The notes under the pieces are model-generated. The model did no database searches. It was not told the DNA's origin and saw only the letters and a list, made by a program, of their open reading frames with translations. Source: Desertibacillus haloalkaliphilus (GTDB lineage Bacteria > Bacillota > Bacilli > Bacillales > KJ1-10-99). From it: a stretch of 64,000 nt of DNA. Below, in pieces: positions 16,994-28,167 of this stretch (position 1 is its first letter; the number at the start of each line of letters is the position of its first letter). A program made the position numbers and the translations under genes. The stretch spans positions 1 to 64,000 of the forward strand of contig NZ_JAHPIV010000001.1 of the NCBI RefSeq assembly GCF_019039105.1, in the 5' to 3' direction.

Positions 16994-17005
16994 GAAAGCG
17001 CTTTC
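16994..17005. promoter_or_regulatory. Cre-like palindrome upstream of the BTAD gene
   Basis: GAAAGCGCTTTC, a perfect 12-bp palindrome containing the central CG and the AAAGCGCTTT core of CcpA sites. The outer bases (ta...cc) depart from the consensus. It lies 30 bases before the start, which would fit repression by CcpA. Confidence 0.5.
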
Positions 17006-17377
17006 CCTATTTACAAAAGAAAAAGAAGGTACTTCATACTTCATTCGCTTATAAGTTTTCTCAATATTTAATATTTTAACACAATTTAACTTTTATTTGG
17101 AGTCAAATCAATAAGAAAATCTAATTTATCCCTATATTTATGCAGAACTCTAGTGTTAGTTGGTTAGTAATTAGTCGTTAGGAAAAAAACTGACTTCCCA
17201 GTTCCTCCATTAACTTCTTTCAAACTAATTTATTCGTTATAACCAAATGTTTCCGAGTGGGAAACATTCCCTTCACTTATCAACCACCGTTCGTAATGGC
17301 ACCACTCCGAGGGAACTCTGAGCGGATCCACACTAATGATGGCTCTGCTATTTTAATTCTAGCAGAGCCACTTTTAA
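17006..17377. other. Structured intergenic region
   Basis: About 370 bases without a gene. The left part is AT-rich and should carry the BTAD promoter (minus). The right part holds a perfect hairpin aatgtttcc / ggaaacatt (17246-17268), a GC-rich stretch with ccgagggaactctgagcgg, and the hairpin at 17340-17370. It might encode a small RNA; no known class was recognised. Confidence 0.4.
17340..17370. terminator. Hairpin after the SDR gene
   Basis: Perfect 11-bp stem tggctctgcta / tagcagagcca with a 9-base loop, 7 bases past the SDR stop. The T-run is weak on both strands (ccacttttaac on plus), so its strength is uncertain. Confidence 0.6.
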
Positions 17378-18097
17378 CTACACTCGTGGATATTCCTGGA
17401 TGAGCGGGTGTAGCATCATTTCATCGATGACGACATGTTTTGGAGCGCTCGCCATATATACAACAGCATCAGCGACGTCATCGGCTTTTAGCCAATCTTC
17501 CTTATGAGGTTCACCTTGCTTTGATTGATTAAAATACGTATCGATCATTCCCGGATTTATCGTACCAACACGAATGCCATACTCCCTTACTTCTTGTGCT
17601 AATGACCCGGAAAAGGCCTGAACGGCATATTTTGTGGCGGTATAGGCCGTTCCTTTTGGCATCGTACGTCTCCCAACATCAGAAGAGATCGTAATAATCG
17701 TTCCTTCTTCCCTCTCCTTCATATGAGGTACGACAGCTTTTGAACACAAAAATACGCCTTGTACATTAATGTTAAATAGTCGTTGCCACTCTTCAAGCGT
17801 GATATCTTCGATGTACTTAAAGAGACCTACCCCAGCATTGTTTACAAGGGTATCAATCGAACCGAACTGCTTGAGTGTAGCCTCTACAAATGCTTCAACA
17901 TCACTTTCTTCTGACACATCTGCTTGACAGGCAAGCGCACGATAGCCAGCTTGTGTTAACTCTTCTGCAACCTCATGAATGTCAGATGAACGTCCAACAA
18001 TCGTTACGTTCATGCCTTCTTTTGCTAACTTCCAAGCAATCGATTTACCAAGACCTCGAGACGACCCAGTTATAATCGCCGTTTTATTTTCTAACAT
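17378..18097 (-). CDS. Short-chain dehydrogenase/reductase
   Basis: NAD(P)-dependent SDR of 239 residues, FabG-like. The cofactor motif is TGSSRGLG, the NNAG motif is LVNNAGVG, the catalytic Ser is in ITISSDVG, and YTATK holds the Tyr and Lys. The substrate is unknown. I take ATG 18097, with AAGGGA and a 9-base spacer; the upstream frame to 18211 encodes an unlikely hydrophobic tail. It is a single gene with a hairpin after it. Confidence 0.85.
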   Translation of the reverse strand: MLENKTAIITGSSRGLGKSIAWKLAKEGMNVTIVGRSSDIHEVAEELTQAGYRALACQADVSEESDVEAFVEATLKQFGSIDTLVNNAGVGLFKYIEDITLEEWQRLFNINVQGVFLCSKAVVPHMKEREEGTIITISSDVGRRTMPKGTAYTATKYAVQAFSGSLAQEVREYGIRVGTINPGMIDTYFNQSKQGEPHKEDWLKADDVADAVVYMASAPKHVVIDEMMLHPLIQEYPRV

Positions 18098-18237
18098 ATC
18101 ATTCATTCCCTTCAGATGACACTTTCGTGTTGTAGTGTTCCCATCCATTATTTTGACATAACAAAAATACAAGCACAAAACAACTGCCTGTATGATTGCT
18201 CGTATGGTCAATGCTAATCAGCTATTATAGACAACCG

Positions 18238-18287
18238 TTTAAGGGCTGTTCCTAAAGATTCATTCATCCCTTAGGACAGCCCTTAAA
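18238..18287 (-). terminator. Terminator of the methylmalonyl-CoA operon
   Basis: Stem tttaagggctgt / acagcccttaaa with further pairing (cctaa / ttagg), 9 bases past the meaB stop. Confidence 0.75.
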
Positions 18288-18295
18288 CACGCACA

Positions 18296-19438
18296 CTAAC
18301 GGTCATATAAATCAAGTAGTTGTCTCACCGCAAGCGTAGCTGATGCCTTCCCATCAATGACATTTTGTTCAACCATTGGCATGCTCTTTACAACCTCTGG
18401 GTGTTGATAAAAGCGTGACATCAGTTGGTCTTCGATTAATGTTTTCATCCAATCTAATGTTTGCTTCCGCCTACGCTCCTCAAAGAGACCATTTTTTACT
18501 GTGATCTCTTTATACTCATGAACAACATCCCAAATCGTCGGCACTCCTTCACCCGTTAACGCAGAGACAGTATAGGCTTTCGTCTCCCATCCTTCTGTTG
18601 CTGGCTGTAAATAATGGAGCAAACGATTGTACTCAACCTTCGCATTTAAAGCGGCTTGTTTATTTTGTCCATCCGCTTTATTAATGAAAATCGCATCCGC
18701 AATTTCCATGACTCCTTTTTTCATGCCTTGGAGCTCATCTCCAGCCCCGGTTAACATTAATACTAAAAAGAAATCCACCATCGAACGAACCGTGATTTCA
18801 CTTTGTCCGACTCCAACCGTTTCAACAATGATAACATCAAACCCAGCAGCCTCACAGATCAATAGCGTTTCTCGGCTTTTTCTAGCGACTCCCCCGAGCG
18901 TACCGCTAGAAGGGGATGGTCTGACAAAGGCATTTTTATTCCTTGATAATTGCTCCATCCGCGTTTTATCACCGAGGATACTTCCTCGTGAGACGCTACT
19001 CGATGGATCGACGGCTAACACGGCAACTTTATGTCCACGCTCGCAAAGCATAGAGCCAAAGGACTCGATTAACGTACTTTTCCCTGCTCCAGGAACACCG
19101 GTAAAACCAATCCGAACTGAATTTCCTGTATGGGGCATTAACTGTTGTAATACCTCTTGTGCGATCTCCATATGGGCTTGTGAGTTACTCTCAACAAGCG
19201 TAATCGCTTGAGCAATGATCGCTCGGTTTCCTTCTAACACACCATTAACATAATCATCGACCGTTAACTTGCGGCGACGAGGGATAGAGCGAGCTGGACG
19301 TGTCTCTTTGTTTGACTCTTTTTCGCGACTCATTCCATCATGTCCCCCTTCGATCCCATCCAAATAATTCGTCGTAAACGCTTGATTTGGTTGTTTGGGT
19401 GTCCATTCTGGCCGGTCTTTTTTATTCATTGCCGTCAT
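18296..19438 (-). CDS. meaB: MeaB-type GTPase, methylmalonyl-CoA mutase chaperone
   Basis: G3E-family GTPase of 380 residues (formerly annotated ArgK). It protects and reloads adenosylcobalamin on methylmalonyl-CoA mutase. Walker [16 protein letters not shown] and the [12 protein letters not shown] guanine-specificity motif are visible, as is the [20 protein letters not shown] switch region. The N-terminal about 45 residues are polar and variable. ATG 19438 overlaps the mutase stop by 17 bases. It is the last gene of the operon. Confidence 0.9.
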   Translation of the reverse strand: MTAMNKKDRPEWTPKQPNQAFTTNYLDGIEGGHDGMSREKESNKETRPARSIPRRRKLTVDDYVNGVLEGNRAIIAQAITLVESNSQAHMEIAQEVLQQLMPHTGNSVRIGFTGVPGAGKSTLIESFGSMLCERGHKVAVLAVDPSSSVSRGSILGDKTRMEQLSRNKNAFVRPSPSSGTLGGVARKSRETLLICEAAGFDVIIVETVGVGQSEITVRSMVDFFLVLMLTGAGDELQGMKKGVMEIADAIFINKADGQNKQAALNAKVEYNRLLHYLQPATEGWETKAYTVSALTGEGVPTIWDVVHEYKEITVKNGLFEERRRKQTLDWMKTLIEDQLMSRFYQHPEVVKSMPMVEQNVIDGKASATLAVRQLLDLYDR

Positions 19439-21617
19439 CTTCGTACCCTAAGCGACGATTAACCTCTTCTAAAACCTTTTGTGCTGCCACTGGGATTACT
19501 GTACCTGGTCCAAAAATAGCCGCTGCGCCATTTTCCTGCAGGTAGTCATAATCTTGGGCTGGAATAACACCACCAATAACAACAATGATGTCTTCACGAC
19601 CAAGCTTTTTCAACTCTTCTACCACTTGTGGAAGCAACGTTTTATGGCCTGCTGCAAGTGAACTCATTCCGAGCACATGAACATCATTTTCAACCGCTTG
19701 CAAGGCAGCTTCTTCCGGAGTTTGGAATAACGGACCGATATCGACATCAAATCCCATATCAGCAAACGCCGTTGAAATCACTTTCGCACCACGATCATGA
19801 CCATCTTGCCCCATTTTAGCAACCATAATCCGAGGTCTACGCCCTTCATTAACCGCAAATTCATCGGCCATCTCACGTACAACTTTTACTTCTTCTTCCT
19901 CACCAAACTCTGAGCTATATACACCACTAATCGACCTAATCACCGCCTTGTGACGCCCGACAACCTTTTCATAGGCGTCAGAGATTTCACCTAAGCTTGC
20001 ACGTGCACGAGCCGCTTCAACCGCAAGCTCTAACAAGTTACCTTCACCTGTTTCAGCTGCCTTCGTAATTGCATTAAGGGTAGCATCAACTTTCGCTTGA
20101 TCACGTTCAGCTCGTAATGTTTCTAAACGACGAAGCTGTGCTTCACGAACCGCTGTGTTGTCGATATCAAGGATCTCTAATGGATCTTCTTTCTCTAACC
20201 GATATTTGTTCACACCGATCACCGCTTCTTTTCCAGAATCGATGTGTGCTTGACGACGGGCTGCCGCTTCTTCAATTCTCATTTTCGGAAGACCTGTTTC
20301 AATCGCTTTTGCCATTCCGCCAAGTTCTTCAATTTCTTCGATATGTGCCCACGCTTTTTTAACGAGTTCTGCAGTTAACGATTCGACGTAATATGAACCG
20401 CCCCACGGGTCAAGCACATTTGTAATTCCTGATTCATCTTGTAAGTAAAGTTGTGTATTACGGGCAATTCGCGCTGAGAAGTCAGTTGGCAACGCAATTG
20501 CTTCATCAAGTGCGTTCGTGTGCAACGATTGTGTATGCCCCAGCGCTGCTGCCATCGCTTCTACACACGTTCGAACAACATTGTTGTACGGGTCTTGCTC
20601 CATGAGGCTCCATCCCGAGGTTTGTGAATGCGTTCGTAACGCTAGTGATTTTTCATTTTTCGGGTTAAATTGCTTCATTAATTTCGCCCAAATTAAACGA
20701 CCGGCACGCATTTTTGCCACTTCCATATAGTAGTTCATGCCAATCGCCCAGAAAAACGATAACCGCGGTGCAAACGCATCAATATCAATGCCAGCTTTTA
20801 GTCCGGTTTTGACATATTCTAATCCGTCAGCTAATGTGTAGCCTAATTCAATATCAGCCGTTGCCCCTGCTTCTTGCATATGATAGCCAGAAATACTAAT
20901 ACTATTAAACTTCGGCATATGCTTTGACGTATATTCAAAGATATCAGCAATCGCTTTCATAGATGCTTCTGGAGGGTAAATATACGTATTACGAACCATG
21001 TACTCTTTTAAAATATCATTTTGAATCGTACCAGCTAACTGTTCCTTTTTAACTCCTTGCTCTTCTGCTGCCACGATATAAAACGCCATAATCGGAAGAA
21101 CAGCACCGTTCATCGTCATTGATACCGACATTTGATCAAGCGGAATCCCATCAAAAAGGATTTTCATATCTAAAATCGAATCTACCGCGACACCCGCTTT
21201 ACCAACATCACCGACAACTCGTGGGTGATCGGAATCATAACCTCGGTGAGTTGCAAGGTCAAAGGCAATCGATAACCCTTTTTGCCCTGCCGCTAAGTTA
21301 CGACGATAAAATGCATTACTTTCCTCAGCTGTCGAAAACCCAGCATATTGCCTTACCGTCCATGGCCGCGCTTTATACATAGCTGGATACGGTCCACGGA
21401 AGAATGGAGGAATCCCAGCTACATAATCAAGGTGTTTCATGCCTTCAGTATCTTCTTTCGTATATAACGGTTTCACGTCAATTTGTTCAAGCGTCTTAAA
21501 GAGAAGGTCATCGACGGGTTTCCCTGTCACTTCTTCTGCTTGCACTCGCCATTTTGCTACATCTTCCATTTCGGACGGTTCTTTATATACGATTTGTGAA
21601 AAATCCGGTCTACTCAT
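19422..21617 (-). CDS. mutB: Methylmalonyl-CoA mutase, large (catalytic) subunit
   Basis: 731 residues. It interconverts (R)-methylmalonyl-CoA and succinyl-CoA with adenosylcobalamin. The N-terminal TIM barrel carries [18 protein letters not shown] and [19 protein letters not shown]. The C-terminal B12 domain has DGHDRG (DxHxxG) with the cobalt-ligand His607, then GMSSL and GGVIP. ATG 21617 follows AGAAAGGAG and overlaps the small-subunit stop by 4 bases (ATGA), so subunit synthesis is coupled. The longer frame to 21668 lies inside the small subunit and is rejected. Confidence 0.95.
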   Translation of the reverse strand: MSRPDFSQIVYKEPSEMEDVAKWRVQAEEVTGKPVDDLLFKTLEQIDVKPLYTKEDTEGMKHLDYVAGIPPFFRGPYPAMYKARPWTVRQYAGFSTAEESNAFYRRNLAAGQKGLSIAFDLATHRGYDSDHPRVVGDVGKAGVAVDSILDMKILFDGIPLDQMSVSMTMNGAVLPIMAFYIVAAEEQGVKKEQLAGTIQNDILKEYMVRNTYIYPPEASMKAIADIFEYTSKHMPKFNSISISGYHMQEAGATADIELGYTLADGLEYVKTGLKAGIDIDAFAPRLSFFWAIGMNYYMEVAKMRAGRLIWAKLMKQFNPKNEKSLALRTHSQTSGWSLMEQDPYNNVVRTCVEAMAAALGHTQSLHTNALDEAIALPTDFSARIARNTQLYLQDESGITNVLDPWGGSYYVESLTAELVKKAWAHIEEIEELGGMAKAIETGLPKMRIEEAAARRQAHIDSGKEAVIGVNKYRLEKEDPLEILDIDNTAVREAQLRRLETLRAERDQAKVDATLNAITKAAETGEGNLLELAVEAARARASLGEISDAYEKVVGRHKAVIRSISGVYSSEFGEEEEVKVVREMADEFAVNEGRRPRIMVAKMGQDGHDRGAKVISTAFADMGFDVDIGPLFQTPEEAALQAVENDVHVLGMSSLAAGHKTLLPQVVEELKKLGREDIIVVIGGVIPAQDYDYLQENGAAAIFGPGTVIPVAAQKVLEEVNRRLGYEDDGNE

Positions 21618-23737
21618 GATAGCGTGACTCCTTTCTCTTGTTGAAGCTTTGCAAGCACTTCGTAACAATTTGAACCGATGTGGATAAAACCATCTAAACC
21701 TGCTGCTTCAAACAATGCTCTATCTTCTTCTGAAGGCTTTCCTGCTAGGAACACGGATGTCTCTGACTTTGATTCTTTCACTTGTTTCGTGATTGGAGCT
21801 ACCATCTCTTGATAACTCTCATCTTTTCCGCAAATGACAACGATTTCAGCATTTGCTTCTAGCGCTGCTTCTGCTGCCTCATTTGCTTGATCAAAACCAT
21901 CATTTTTGATCACTTCAAACCCACCAACTTCAAAGAAACCAGTAATAAAGTCAGCACGTGCTTTGTGGCTTGGGATTGGACCAAGGTTTGCCAAGAACAC
22001 CTGTGGTCGCTTACCTGTTTTCTCATACATCTCTTCTGTTTTCTTCCGTAACTGTTCAAACTTCTCTGCACCGCGCCCTTGTGGAATCGCTGTTACTTCT
22101 ATCGAATTCGTTGTCTTGCCAAGAGCTTCTGCGAGATCAGCAATCGTCGCTCCTTCTTTTGCAGCCCGAATCGCTTGCTCGATCCGGTCGGTACCTGTTG
22201 CCTGCTTTACTTCAACAAGATTGTAAACACGTCCCGCTTGTTCAACTGCTGCAATATGATTAGCAATGGCTGATTGATCATCTTCTGGCTTAATGTTGAC
22301 TGGCTTTTCAGTCATATTGGCATACATGTTTGTACCTACAAATTTATCCTTGCGATGCTCAATATTTTTGGCTCGTTTTTCACGTACCTCAGCTACTTTC
22401 GCTTGTGGTTGCCCTGATTGTAGCGCTTGAATGATGCCACCAGTTGCTTCAATGTCTTGGAATACACTCCAAATCTTGTTCGCTAACTCATCCGTTAATA
22501 CTTCTACATACCATGAACCACCTGCTGGGTCCGCTGTTTTGGTAATATGAGCTTCTTGCTGTAAGATGATTTGCGTGTTGCGAGCAATTCGCCGCGAGAA
22601 CGCCGTCGACTTCTGGATCGGTTCATCAAATGGGCTAACGTGTAGACTATCAACGCCACCGACCGCTGCTGCAAATGCTTCCGAAGTACCGCGCAACATA
22701 TTTACATACGGGTCATAGACAGTCTTCGTCCATGCCGACGTTCGCCCATGGATGATCATTTTTTGTGCCTCTTTATTGCCTACAAATGCTTTTACTATCG
22801 TTGACCAAAGTGTACGGGCTGCACGAAGCTTTGCAACCTCAATGAAATAATCAGATCCAATAGAAAATGAAAATCGAATTCTTGGGGCGATGTCATTAAC
22901 ATCCATACCACGCTCTTGTAATGCTGCTACATACTCTGTTGCAGTGGCAAGCGCATAGGCAACTTCCTCTACCGCACTTCCTCCACCATCATGATACGGA
23001 TGACCTTTGACAAGGATCGTTTGTAGTTCTGGAGCTTGTTGTTTTGCCCAAGCAGTTACGTCAGCCATCAAGTCATAAGCCGTATCCAAATCATAAGAAA
23101 GTGAGCCAGTGCTCACCAATTCAGCAATCGGATCCATGCCAATGCACCCTTTTACTTCTTTTACCTTTTGCTCCTGCAAGTACGCAGCAACAAGCGTTAG
23201 AATAGGTACTGACACCTCACCTGAATCGATATGAACAGGAACACTGCCTAAGTCAATGTTAGAAAGCGCTTGCTTAACATCTGCTAGTGTTGAAACCGAT
23301 AATCCGTCTACTCCAACATTTTCTTGGTCTTCATTTGCATTCTTTCCTGCACGTGTCACTTTATCTAAGCGTATATTTAAAACCGTTTGCCCTTTACTTA
23401 AGTCATGGCGACTCACTTCGTTAAAAGCAATTGGTGTTGAAACGGCAATTTCTTGAGCAACTTCCCATGCTTTTTCTGTAACTTGCGTACCACGTGTATA
23501 AGGACGATGGCCCGGAAGTTGAGACAGGTTCTCTTGATCTGGCAAGTCTTCATCACGGTACATCGGTTGAAGGTCAATACCTTCATACGTTTTTGTAATT
23601 AACTTTTTTTCGAATGAGGCCCCCTTAAGGGACTTCTCGGTTACTTTTCGCCATTCTTCATAGGTTGGTATTGGAAATTCCCAAAATTGTTCGAGATCCT
23701 TCTTTACGTTATCTTTGCTCATAACAAAATGCGGCAA
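21614..23737 (-). CDS. mutA: Methylmalonyl-CoA mutase, small subunit
   Basis: 707 residues, the heterodimer partner of MutB. It has the same barrel and B12-fold layout, but the DxHxxG cobalt motif is lost (the matching stretch is [12 protein letters not shown]), as in known non-catalytic small subunits. The start is TTG 23737 or ATG 23722; neither has a good ribosome binding site, and an in-frame TGA lies just upstream. The gap to the carboxyltransferase gene is about 200 bases, the longest within the operon. Confidence 0.9.
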   Translation of the reverse strand: MPHFVMSKDNVKKDLEQFWEFPIPTYEEWRKVTEKSLKGASFEKKLITKTYEGIDLQPMYRDEDLPDQENLSQLPGHRPYTRGTQVTEKAWEVAQEIAVSTPIAFNEVSRHDLSKGQTVLNIRLDKVTRAGKNANEDQENVGVDGLSVSTLADVKQALSNIDLGSVPVHIDSGEVSVPILTLVAAYLQEQKVKEVKGCIGMDPIAELVSTGSLSYDLDTAYDLMADVTAWAKQQAPELQTILVKGHPYHDGGGSAVEEVAYALATATEYVAALQERGMDVNDIAPRIRFSFSIGSDYFIEVAKLRAARTLWSTIVKAFVGNKEAQKMIIHGRTSAWTKTVYDPYVNMLRGTSEAFAAAVGGVDSLHVSPFDEPIQKSTAFSRRIARNTQIILQQEAHITKTADPAGGSWYVEVLTDELANKIWSVFQDIEATGGIIQALQSGQPQAKVAEVREKRAKNIEHRKDKFVGTNMYANMTEKPVNIKPEDDQSAIANHIAAVEQAGRVYNLVEVKQATGTDRIEQAIRAAKEGATIADLAEALGKTTNSIEVTAIPQGRGAEKFEQLRKKTEEMYEKTGKRPQVFLANLGPIPSHKARADFITGFFEVGGFEVIKNDGFDQANEAAEAALEANAEIVVICGKDESYQEMVAPITKQVKESKSETSVFLAGKPSEEDRALFEAAGLDGFIHIGSNCYEVLAKLQQEKGVTLS

Positions 23738-23934
23738 GAGTTCTAACTCATATCAATCAAGTTTTTTTCGAACCCTTACCGCTCACTCCCTTCTATTTAT
23801 AGTTTAGTAGTTAATAGTTTTTTCTTCTCTCTCACCGTGCATTCAAGGTCTCACTCCATGAATCTCCTATCTTACTTCTCTATATCTCTTTATCTATGTG
23901 CAAATCATATAAGCACCTATCTATTAACTATGAA

Positions 23935-25485
23935 CTATAATGGAATGTTTCCATGCTTCTTATATGGTAAGTCTTTTTTCTTATTACGAAGCATTTCAAG
24001 CCCCATCGCTAAACTCTTTCTCGTATCACGCGGATCAATCACATCATCGACAATTCCGTTAGCCGATGCGACGTATGGGTTAGCAAACTTTTCACGATAT
24101 TCTTCGATCTTCGCTGCTCTCGTCGCTTCCGGATCGTCACTTTCACGAATTTCTTTTGCAAAAATAATATTTGCCGCTCCACCTGGTCCCATAACAGCAA
24201 TTTCTGCATTCGGCCATGCAAAGACAAGGTCAGCACCGATCGCTTTACTATTAAGAGCAACGTAGGCCCCGCCATACGCTTTACGTAAGATGACTGTAAT
24301 CTTCGGAACCGTTGCTTCTGAATAGGCATATAAAATCTTCGCACCGTGACGGATAATTCCACCGTGCTCTTGTTGAACACCTGGGATAAACCCACTAACA
24401 TCCTCAAACGTGATTAGTGGGATGTTGTAGCAATCACAGAAACGGATAAAGCGAGAACATTTGTCAGATGAATCGATGTCTAAGCCACCAGCCATCATCT
24501 TTGGATTATTGGCAATGATCCCAACAGTCTCACCGTTGATACGTCCAAACCCAACGACAATATTTTTGGCAAAGTTCGGCTGAACTTCCATGAAATCTTC
24601 ATCATCAACGATCCGGTTAATCACTTTACGGACGTCGTATACTTTTGTTCCATCAACTGGAACGATATCTATTAACTCATCAATGCGCTCACCGATCGCT
24701 CGCGCTTCTTGTGGTGCTTTCACCGGTGTTTTTTCTTTGTTATTTGGAGGCAGGAATTCAATGAGACGTCGAACCTCGTTTAGAACCTCCTCTTCGGTTG
24801 AACCTGTAAAATGGGCATTCCCACTTACCGTAGAATGAACACGAGCACCACCAAGATCTTCACCATTAATTTTTGCTCCGGTTACACTCTCGATTACTTT
24901 TGGTCCAGTAATAAACATTTGGCTCGTCTTCTCAACCATAAATACAAAATCTGTAATCGCTGGCGAGTAAACAGCCCCACCTGCACATGGACCCATAATT
25001 ACTGAAATTTGTGGAATCACACCTGAATAAATCGAATTTCGATAGAAAATCTTTCCGTATCCATCAAGTGAGAGTACGCCTTCTTGAATACGTGCACCGC
25101 CTGAATCATTCAAGCCGATGATTGGGGCGCCGTTTTCAGCAGCGAGATCCATAATTTTAACAATTTTCTCAGCATGCATTTCACCAAGTGCACCGCCAAA
25201 AACGGTAAAGTCTTGAGCAAATAAGAAGATTAGTCGCCCATTGACTTTTGCATACCCAGTGACGACCCCTTCCCCTGGCGCTTCACCAGCGCCAAAGTCT
25301 AGACCACGATTTTCAATGAAGGGGTTTATTTCAACAAATGTATCTTCATCTACAAGAAGATCGATACGCTCTCTTGCTGTTAACTTCCCGCGCTCATGTT
25401 GAGCATCGATCCGTTTATCACCACCGCCGAGCTTTACCTTTTCCCGGCGTTCTTCCATAATTTCAATCTTATCGAAAATATCCAT
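23935..25485 (-). CDS. Acyl-CoA carboxylase carboxyltransferase subunit (PccB/MmdA-like)
   Basis: 516 residues, of the biotin-dependent carboxyltransferase family that acts on propionyl-CoA. The two crotonase-like halves are visible: GGARIQEGVLSLDGYGKIF with GPCAGGAVYSPAITDF, and VSGFIPGVQQEHGGIIRHGAKILYAY with RKAYGGAYVAL. With the adjacent BCCP and biotin carboxylase it should make methylmalonyl-CoA from propionyl-CoA. ATG 25485 has GGAGG with a 9-base spacer. The subunit alone could also act in a decarboxylase, but the neighbours point to a carboxylase. Confidence 0.9.
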   Translation of the reverse strand: MDIFDKIEIMEERREKVKLGGGDKRIDAQHERGKLTARERIDLLVDEDTFVEINPFIENRGLDFGAGEAPGEGVVTGYAKVNGRLIFLFAQDFTVFGGALGEMHAEKIVKIMDLAAENGAPIIGLNDSGGARIQEGVLSLDGYGKIFYRNSIYSGVIPQISVIMGPCAGGAVYSPAITDFVFMVEKTSQMFITGPKVIESVTGAKINGEDLGGARVHSTVSGNAHFTGSTEEEVLNEVRRLIEFLPPNNKEKTPVKAPQEARAIGERIDELIDIVPVDGTKVYDVRKVINRIVDDEDFMEVQPNFAKNIVVGFGRINGETVGIIANNPKMMAGGLDIDSSDKCSRFIRFCDCYNIPLITFEDVSGFIPGVQQEHGGIIRHGAKILYAYSEATVPKITVILRKAYGGAYVALNSKAIGADLVFAWPNAEIAVMGPGGAANIIFAKEIRESDDPEATRAAKIEEYREKFANPYVASANGIVDDVIDPRDTRKSLAMGLEMLRNKKKDLPYKKHGNIPL

Positions 25486-25530
25486 ATGGCTATTCCTCCA
25501 TTTCCGAATTTCAGTTCAAATAGTTACGAC

Positions 25531-26040
25531 TTACGATTGTTTAACGAGGAATAATGGCTGACCATATTCAACAAGCTGTCCGTTTTCAACAAGGACTTCA
25601 ACAATTTCACCGTTAACTTCAGCTTCTAGCTCATTCATTAATTTCATTGCTTCAACGATACAAACAACAGAATCTGTTGATACTTTGTCACCCGCTTTTA
25701 CATACGGATCAGCGTCTGGAGATGGCGCAGAATAGAACGTTCCAACCATTGGAGATGTAATCTTGTGAAGAGTCTCATCGTCAAGATTAGCTGCTGGTTT
25801 CGCTTCTTGTTGCTCCTCTTGTTTTGGGGCTTCTTCCTTTACTGGTGCAGCTGGCGCTGGCGCCGGTGCTTGCGTTTCTTGGACTGGAGCTGGCGCCGGC
25901 GCTGCTGTTTGATCAACCGTTACTGCGCCTTGTTTACGAATCGTAATTTGCTCTTTGCTTTCTCCCTTAATAATTAACTCTCCTACCGTTGAACGATCCA
26001 CCGCACGAATAAGTTCTTTGATTTCATTGATTTTTAACAT
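25531..26040 (-). CDS. Biotin carboxyl carrier protein (AccB-like)
   Basis: 169 residues. A short N-terminal helix ([13 protein letters not shown]), an Ala/Pro-rich linker at about residues 45-85, and the biotinyl domain with EAMKLMNE, biotin on Lys133. It carries carboxybiotin between the biotin carboxylase and the carboxyltransferase. ATG 26040 follows AAAGGAG with an 8-base spacer. It is likely a second AccB dedicated to this operon, since the housekeeping accBC pair of Bacillus lies elsewhere (inference). Confidence 0.9.
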   Translation of the reverse strand: MLKINEIKELIRAVDRSTVGELIIKGESKEQITIRKQGAVTVDQTAAPAPAPVQETQAPAPAPAAPVKEEAPKQEEQQEAKPAANLDDETLHKITSPMVGTFYSAPSPDADPYVKAGDKVSTDSVVCIVEAMKLMNELEAEVNGEIVEVLVENGQLVEYGQPLFLVKQS

Positions 26041-26058
26041 GTTAAGCACTCCTTTAAA

Positions 26059-26709
26059 TCATTGGTTTATTTGTTGTGTGTGCTGCTTTGTCTTCAAGAA
26101 AAAGCGAGCATATTCTTCCTTTTCCAACGCCTCTTTCGTTAACGTTGAATGTAAGACGAGGTCGGCATAAATTTCTGCGATCTCTTCAATCGAGTAGCGA
26201 CCCGTTGATTTATACCATTTATACGTCCAGTTTATCATACCAAAAATCGCCATAGACATGATAGGGACTGGGAGCTCTTGACGAAATTCTCCACTATCAA
26301 TTCCCTCGCGAACGACCTTAAACATCATTTCTTTATACTCGTCACGCTTCTTTTTGATTTCATCAAAATAATCTGGCGATAGGTATAGACTTTCTTGATA
26401 AAAAACTGTCACATGTGCACGGTACATATCAAACATCATAACAAAAGACTTGACCGTTTCATATAACCGTTCCGTCGGTGTATCAAAATTTTCATATGCC
26501 TCATGTGCTTTATCGAGGACATAGGTGATAAATGAATCATGAATCGTATAGAGAAGCTCATCTTTCGACTTGAAATTGTGGTAAAAGCCACCTTTTGAGG
26601 TCTTGCTTTCCTTTACAATCTTATCTACCGTCACTGCATGAAATCCCTTCTCCTCAAAGAGATGCAGCGCTGCATCCATGATGCGCTCCTTTGTTGTTTT
26701 TTCGGCCAT
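26059..26709 (-). CDS. TetR-family regulator of the acyl-CoA operon
   Basis: 216 residues. The N-terminal helix-turn-helix is typical (RIMDAALHLFEEKGFHAVTVDKIVKESKTSKGGFYHNFKSKDELL); the C-terminal part is a ligand-binding helical bundle like those of acyl-CoA-responsive FadR/KstR types. It lies between the biotin carboxylase and BCCP genes, so it is made with the enzymes it probably controls. The likely operator is the palindrome at 28135-28152. ATG 26709 has a weak AGGTGAATAAGG site. Ligand unknown; propionyl-CoA or methylmalonyl-CoA is a reasonable guess. Confidence 0.85.
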   Translation of the reverse strand: MAEKTTKERIMDAALHLFEEKGFHAVTVDKIVKESKTSKGGFYHNFKSKDELLYTIHDSFITYVLDKAHEAYENFDTPTERLYETVKSFVMMFDMYRAHVTVFYQESLYLSPDYFDEIKKKRDEYKEMMFKVVREGIDSGEFRQELPVPIMSMAIFGMINWTYKWYKSTGRYSIEEIAEIYADLVLHSTLTKEALEKEEYARFFLKTKQHTQQINQ

Positions 26710-26752
26710 ACCTTATTCACCTACTTTAGCCATCAAACCTGTTTCATTGCTT

Positions 26753-28093
26753 TTAAACCTTGTTATCTTCTAAAAACTTCGTATTAAAGTCACCAGCGAC
26801 AAAATCTTTATGCTCTAACAAGCGTAAATGGAACGGGATTGTCGTATCTACACCTTCAACGACGAATTCACTTAACGCTCGTTTCATACGGTCGATCGCT
26901 TCTTGACGATCCTTCCCATGAACGATTAGCTTTGCGACCATTGAATCATAAAACGGTGTAATTGTGTACCCAGGATAAACGGCACTATCGACTCGAACAC
27001 CTAGCCCACCTGGTGGTAAATACATGTCAATTTTCCCTGGTGACGGCATGAAGTTCTTATCTGGATTTTCAGCATTAATACGGCATTCAATCGACCAACC
27101 ATTGATGGTAACCTCTTCTTGCGAGAATGACAGCTTTTCACCAGCTGCAACTGCGATTTGTTCTTTAATAAGATCAATTCCTGTAACTAATTCAGAAACT
27201 GGATGCTCCACTTGAATGCGTGTATTCATTTCCATGAAATAGAAATTTTTATGTTTATCTAATAAGAATTCAACCGTACCTGCACCACAATAATTAACAG
27301 CTAACGCTGCTTTGACAGATGCATCGCCCATTTGTTGACGTAAGTCTTCATCTAACGCAGGTGAAGGAGCTTCTTCGATCAGCTTTTGGTGACGACGTTG
27401 GATCGAGCAATCACGTTCACCGAGGTGAGCAACATTACCGTATTGATCAGCGATAATCTGGATTTCAACGTGTCTTGGCTCCTCAACAAACTTTTCTAAA
27501 TAAACACCAGCATTACCGAAAGCGGTTTCAGCTTCTTGCTGAGCCATGGAAATCGCATTTTTTAAATCTTCTTCAGTTTTAGCGACGCGCATCCCTTTAC
27601 CACCACCGCCAGCCGTTGCTTTTACCATAACTGGGTAGCCAATTTCTCTTGCTGTTTTCATCGCTTCATCAATGTCTTCAATGATTCCATCTGTACCTGG
27701 TACAATCGGTACATTTGCTGCTGCCATCGTATCACGGGCAACTGCTTTTGCTCCCATGCGATTAATCGCATCAGGCGATGGTCCAATGAAGGTAATATCA
27801 TTCTCAGCACATTTCTCTGCAAAATCAGCATTTTCTGCTAAAAATCCATAACCAGGATGGATTGCATCAACATCGGCATTCATCGCTACACTTAAAATGT
27901 TGTTCATATTCAAGTAACTATGTGTTGATAAATGAGGTCCTATGCAATAGGCTTCATCGGCAAGTCGAACATGTAACGCTTCTTTATCTGCTTCTGAATA
28001 GACAGCTACTGTAGCTACACCCATTTCTTTACATGCACGGATGACTCGAACTGCTATTTCACCACGATTGGCAATGAGTACTTTTTTAAACAT
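26753..28093 (-). CDS. Biotin carboxylase (AccC-like)
   Basis: 446 residues. An N-terminal preATP-grasp domain ([23 protein letters not shown]), an ATP-grasp domain with [13 protein letters not shown], and the [14 protein letters not shown] motif, then a biotin carboxylase C-terminal domain. It carboxylates the biotin of the adjacent BCCP with ATP and bicarbonate. ATG 28093 has AAAGGGA with a 5-base spacer. It is the first gene of the operon, behind a strong promoter and a TetR-type operator. Confidence 0.9.
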   Translation of the reverse strand: MFKKVLIANRGEIAVRVIRACKEMGVATVAVYSEADKEALHVRLADEAYCIGPHLSTHSYLNMNNILSVAMNADVDAIHPGYGFLAENADFAEKCAENDITFIGPSPDAINRMGAKAVARDTMAAANVPIVPGTDGIIEDIDEAMKTAREIGYPVMVKATAGGGGKGMRVAKTEEDLKNAISMAQQEAETAFGNAGVYLEKFVEEPRHVEIQIIADQYGNVAHLGERDCSIQRRHQKLIEEAPSPALDEDLRQQMGDASVKAALAVNYCGAGTVEFLLDKHKNFYFMEMNTRIQVEHPVSELVTGIDLIKEQIAVAAGEKLSFSQEEVTINGWSIECRINAENPDKNFMPSPGKIDMYLPPGGLGVRVDSAVYPGYTITPFYDSMVAKLIVHGKDRQEAIDRMKRALSEFVVEGVDTTIPFHLRLLEHKDFVAGDFNTKFLEDNKV

Positions 28094-28134
28094 CCTCTCA
28101 TCCCTTTCATTCTCAACTAACAATCGATTAACTA

Positions 28135-28152
28135 AGACCGACTAGTCAGTCT
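28135..28152. promoter_or_regulatory. FadR-like palindromic operator
   Basis: AGACCGACTAGTCAGTCT: two 9-base half-sites with one mismatch, centred on ACTAGT. It resembles operators of acyl-CoA-sensing TetR proteins, including the FadR sites of Bacillus with a TGACTAGTCA-like core. It lies between the -10 box and the ribosome binding site of the biotin carboxylase gene, a place where a bound repressor blocks transcription. Confidence 0.7.
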
Positions 28153-28167
28153 GAATCTTATATTTGA

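Noticed and set aside
17285-17330. T-box-like TGGCACC string on the plus strand
   Set aside because: The flanking consensus (AGGGTGG...CCGCG) is missing and there is no downstream tRNA synthetase or amino acid gene on that strand.
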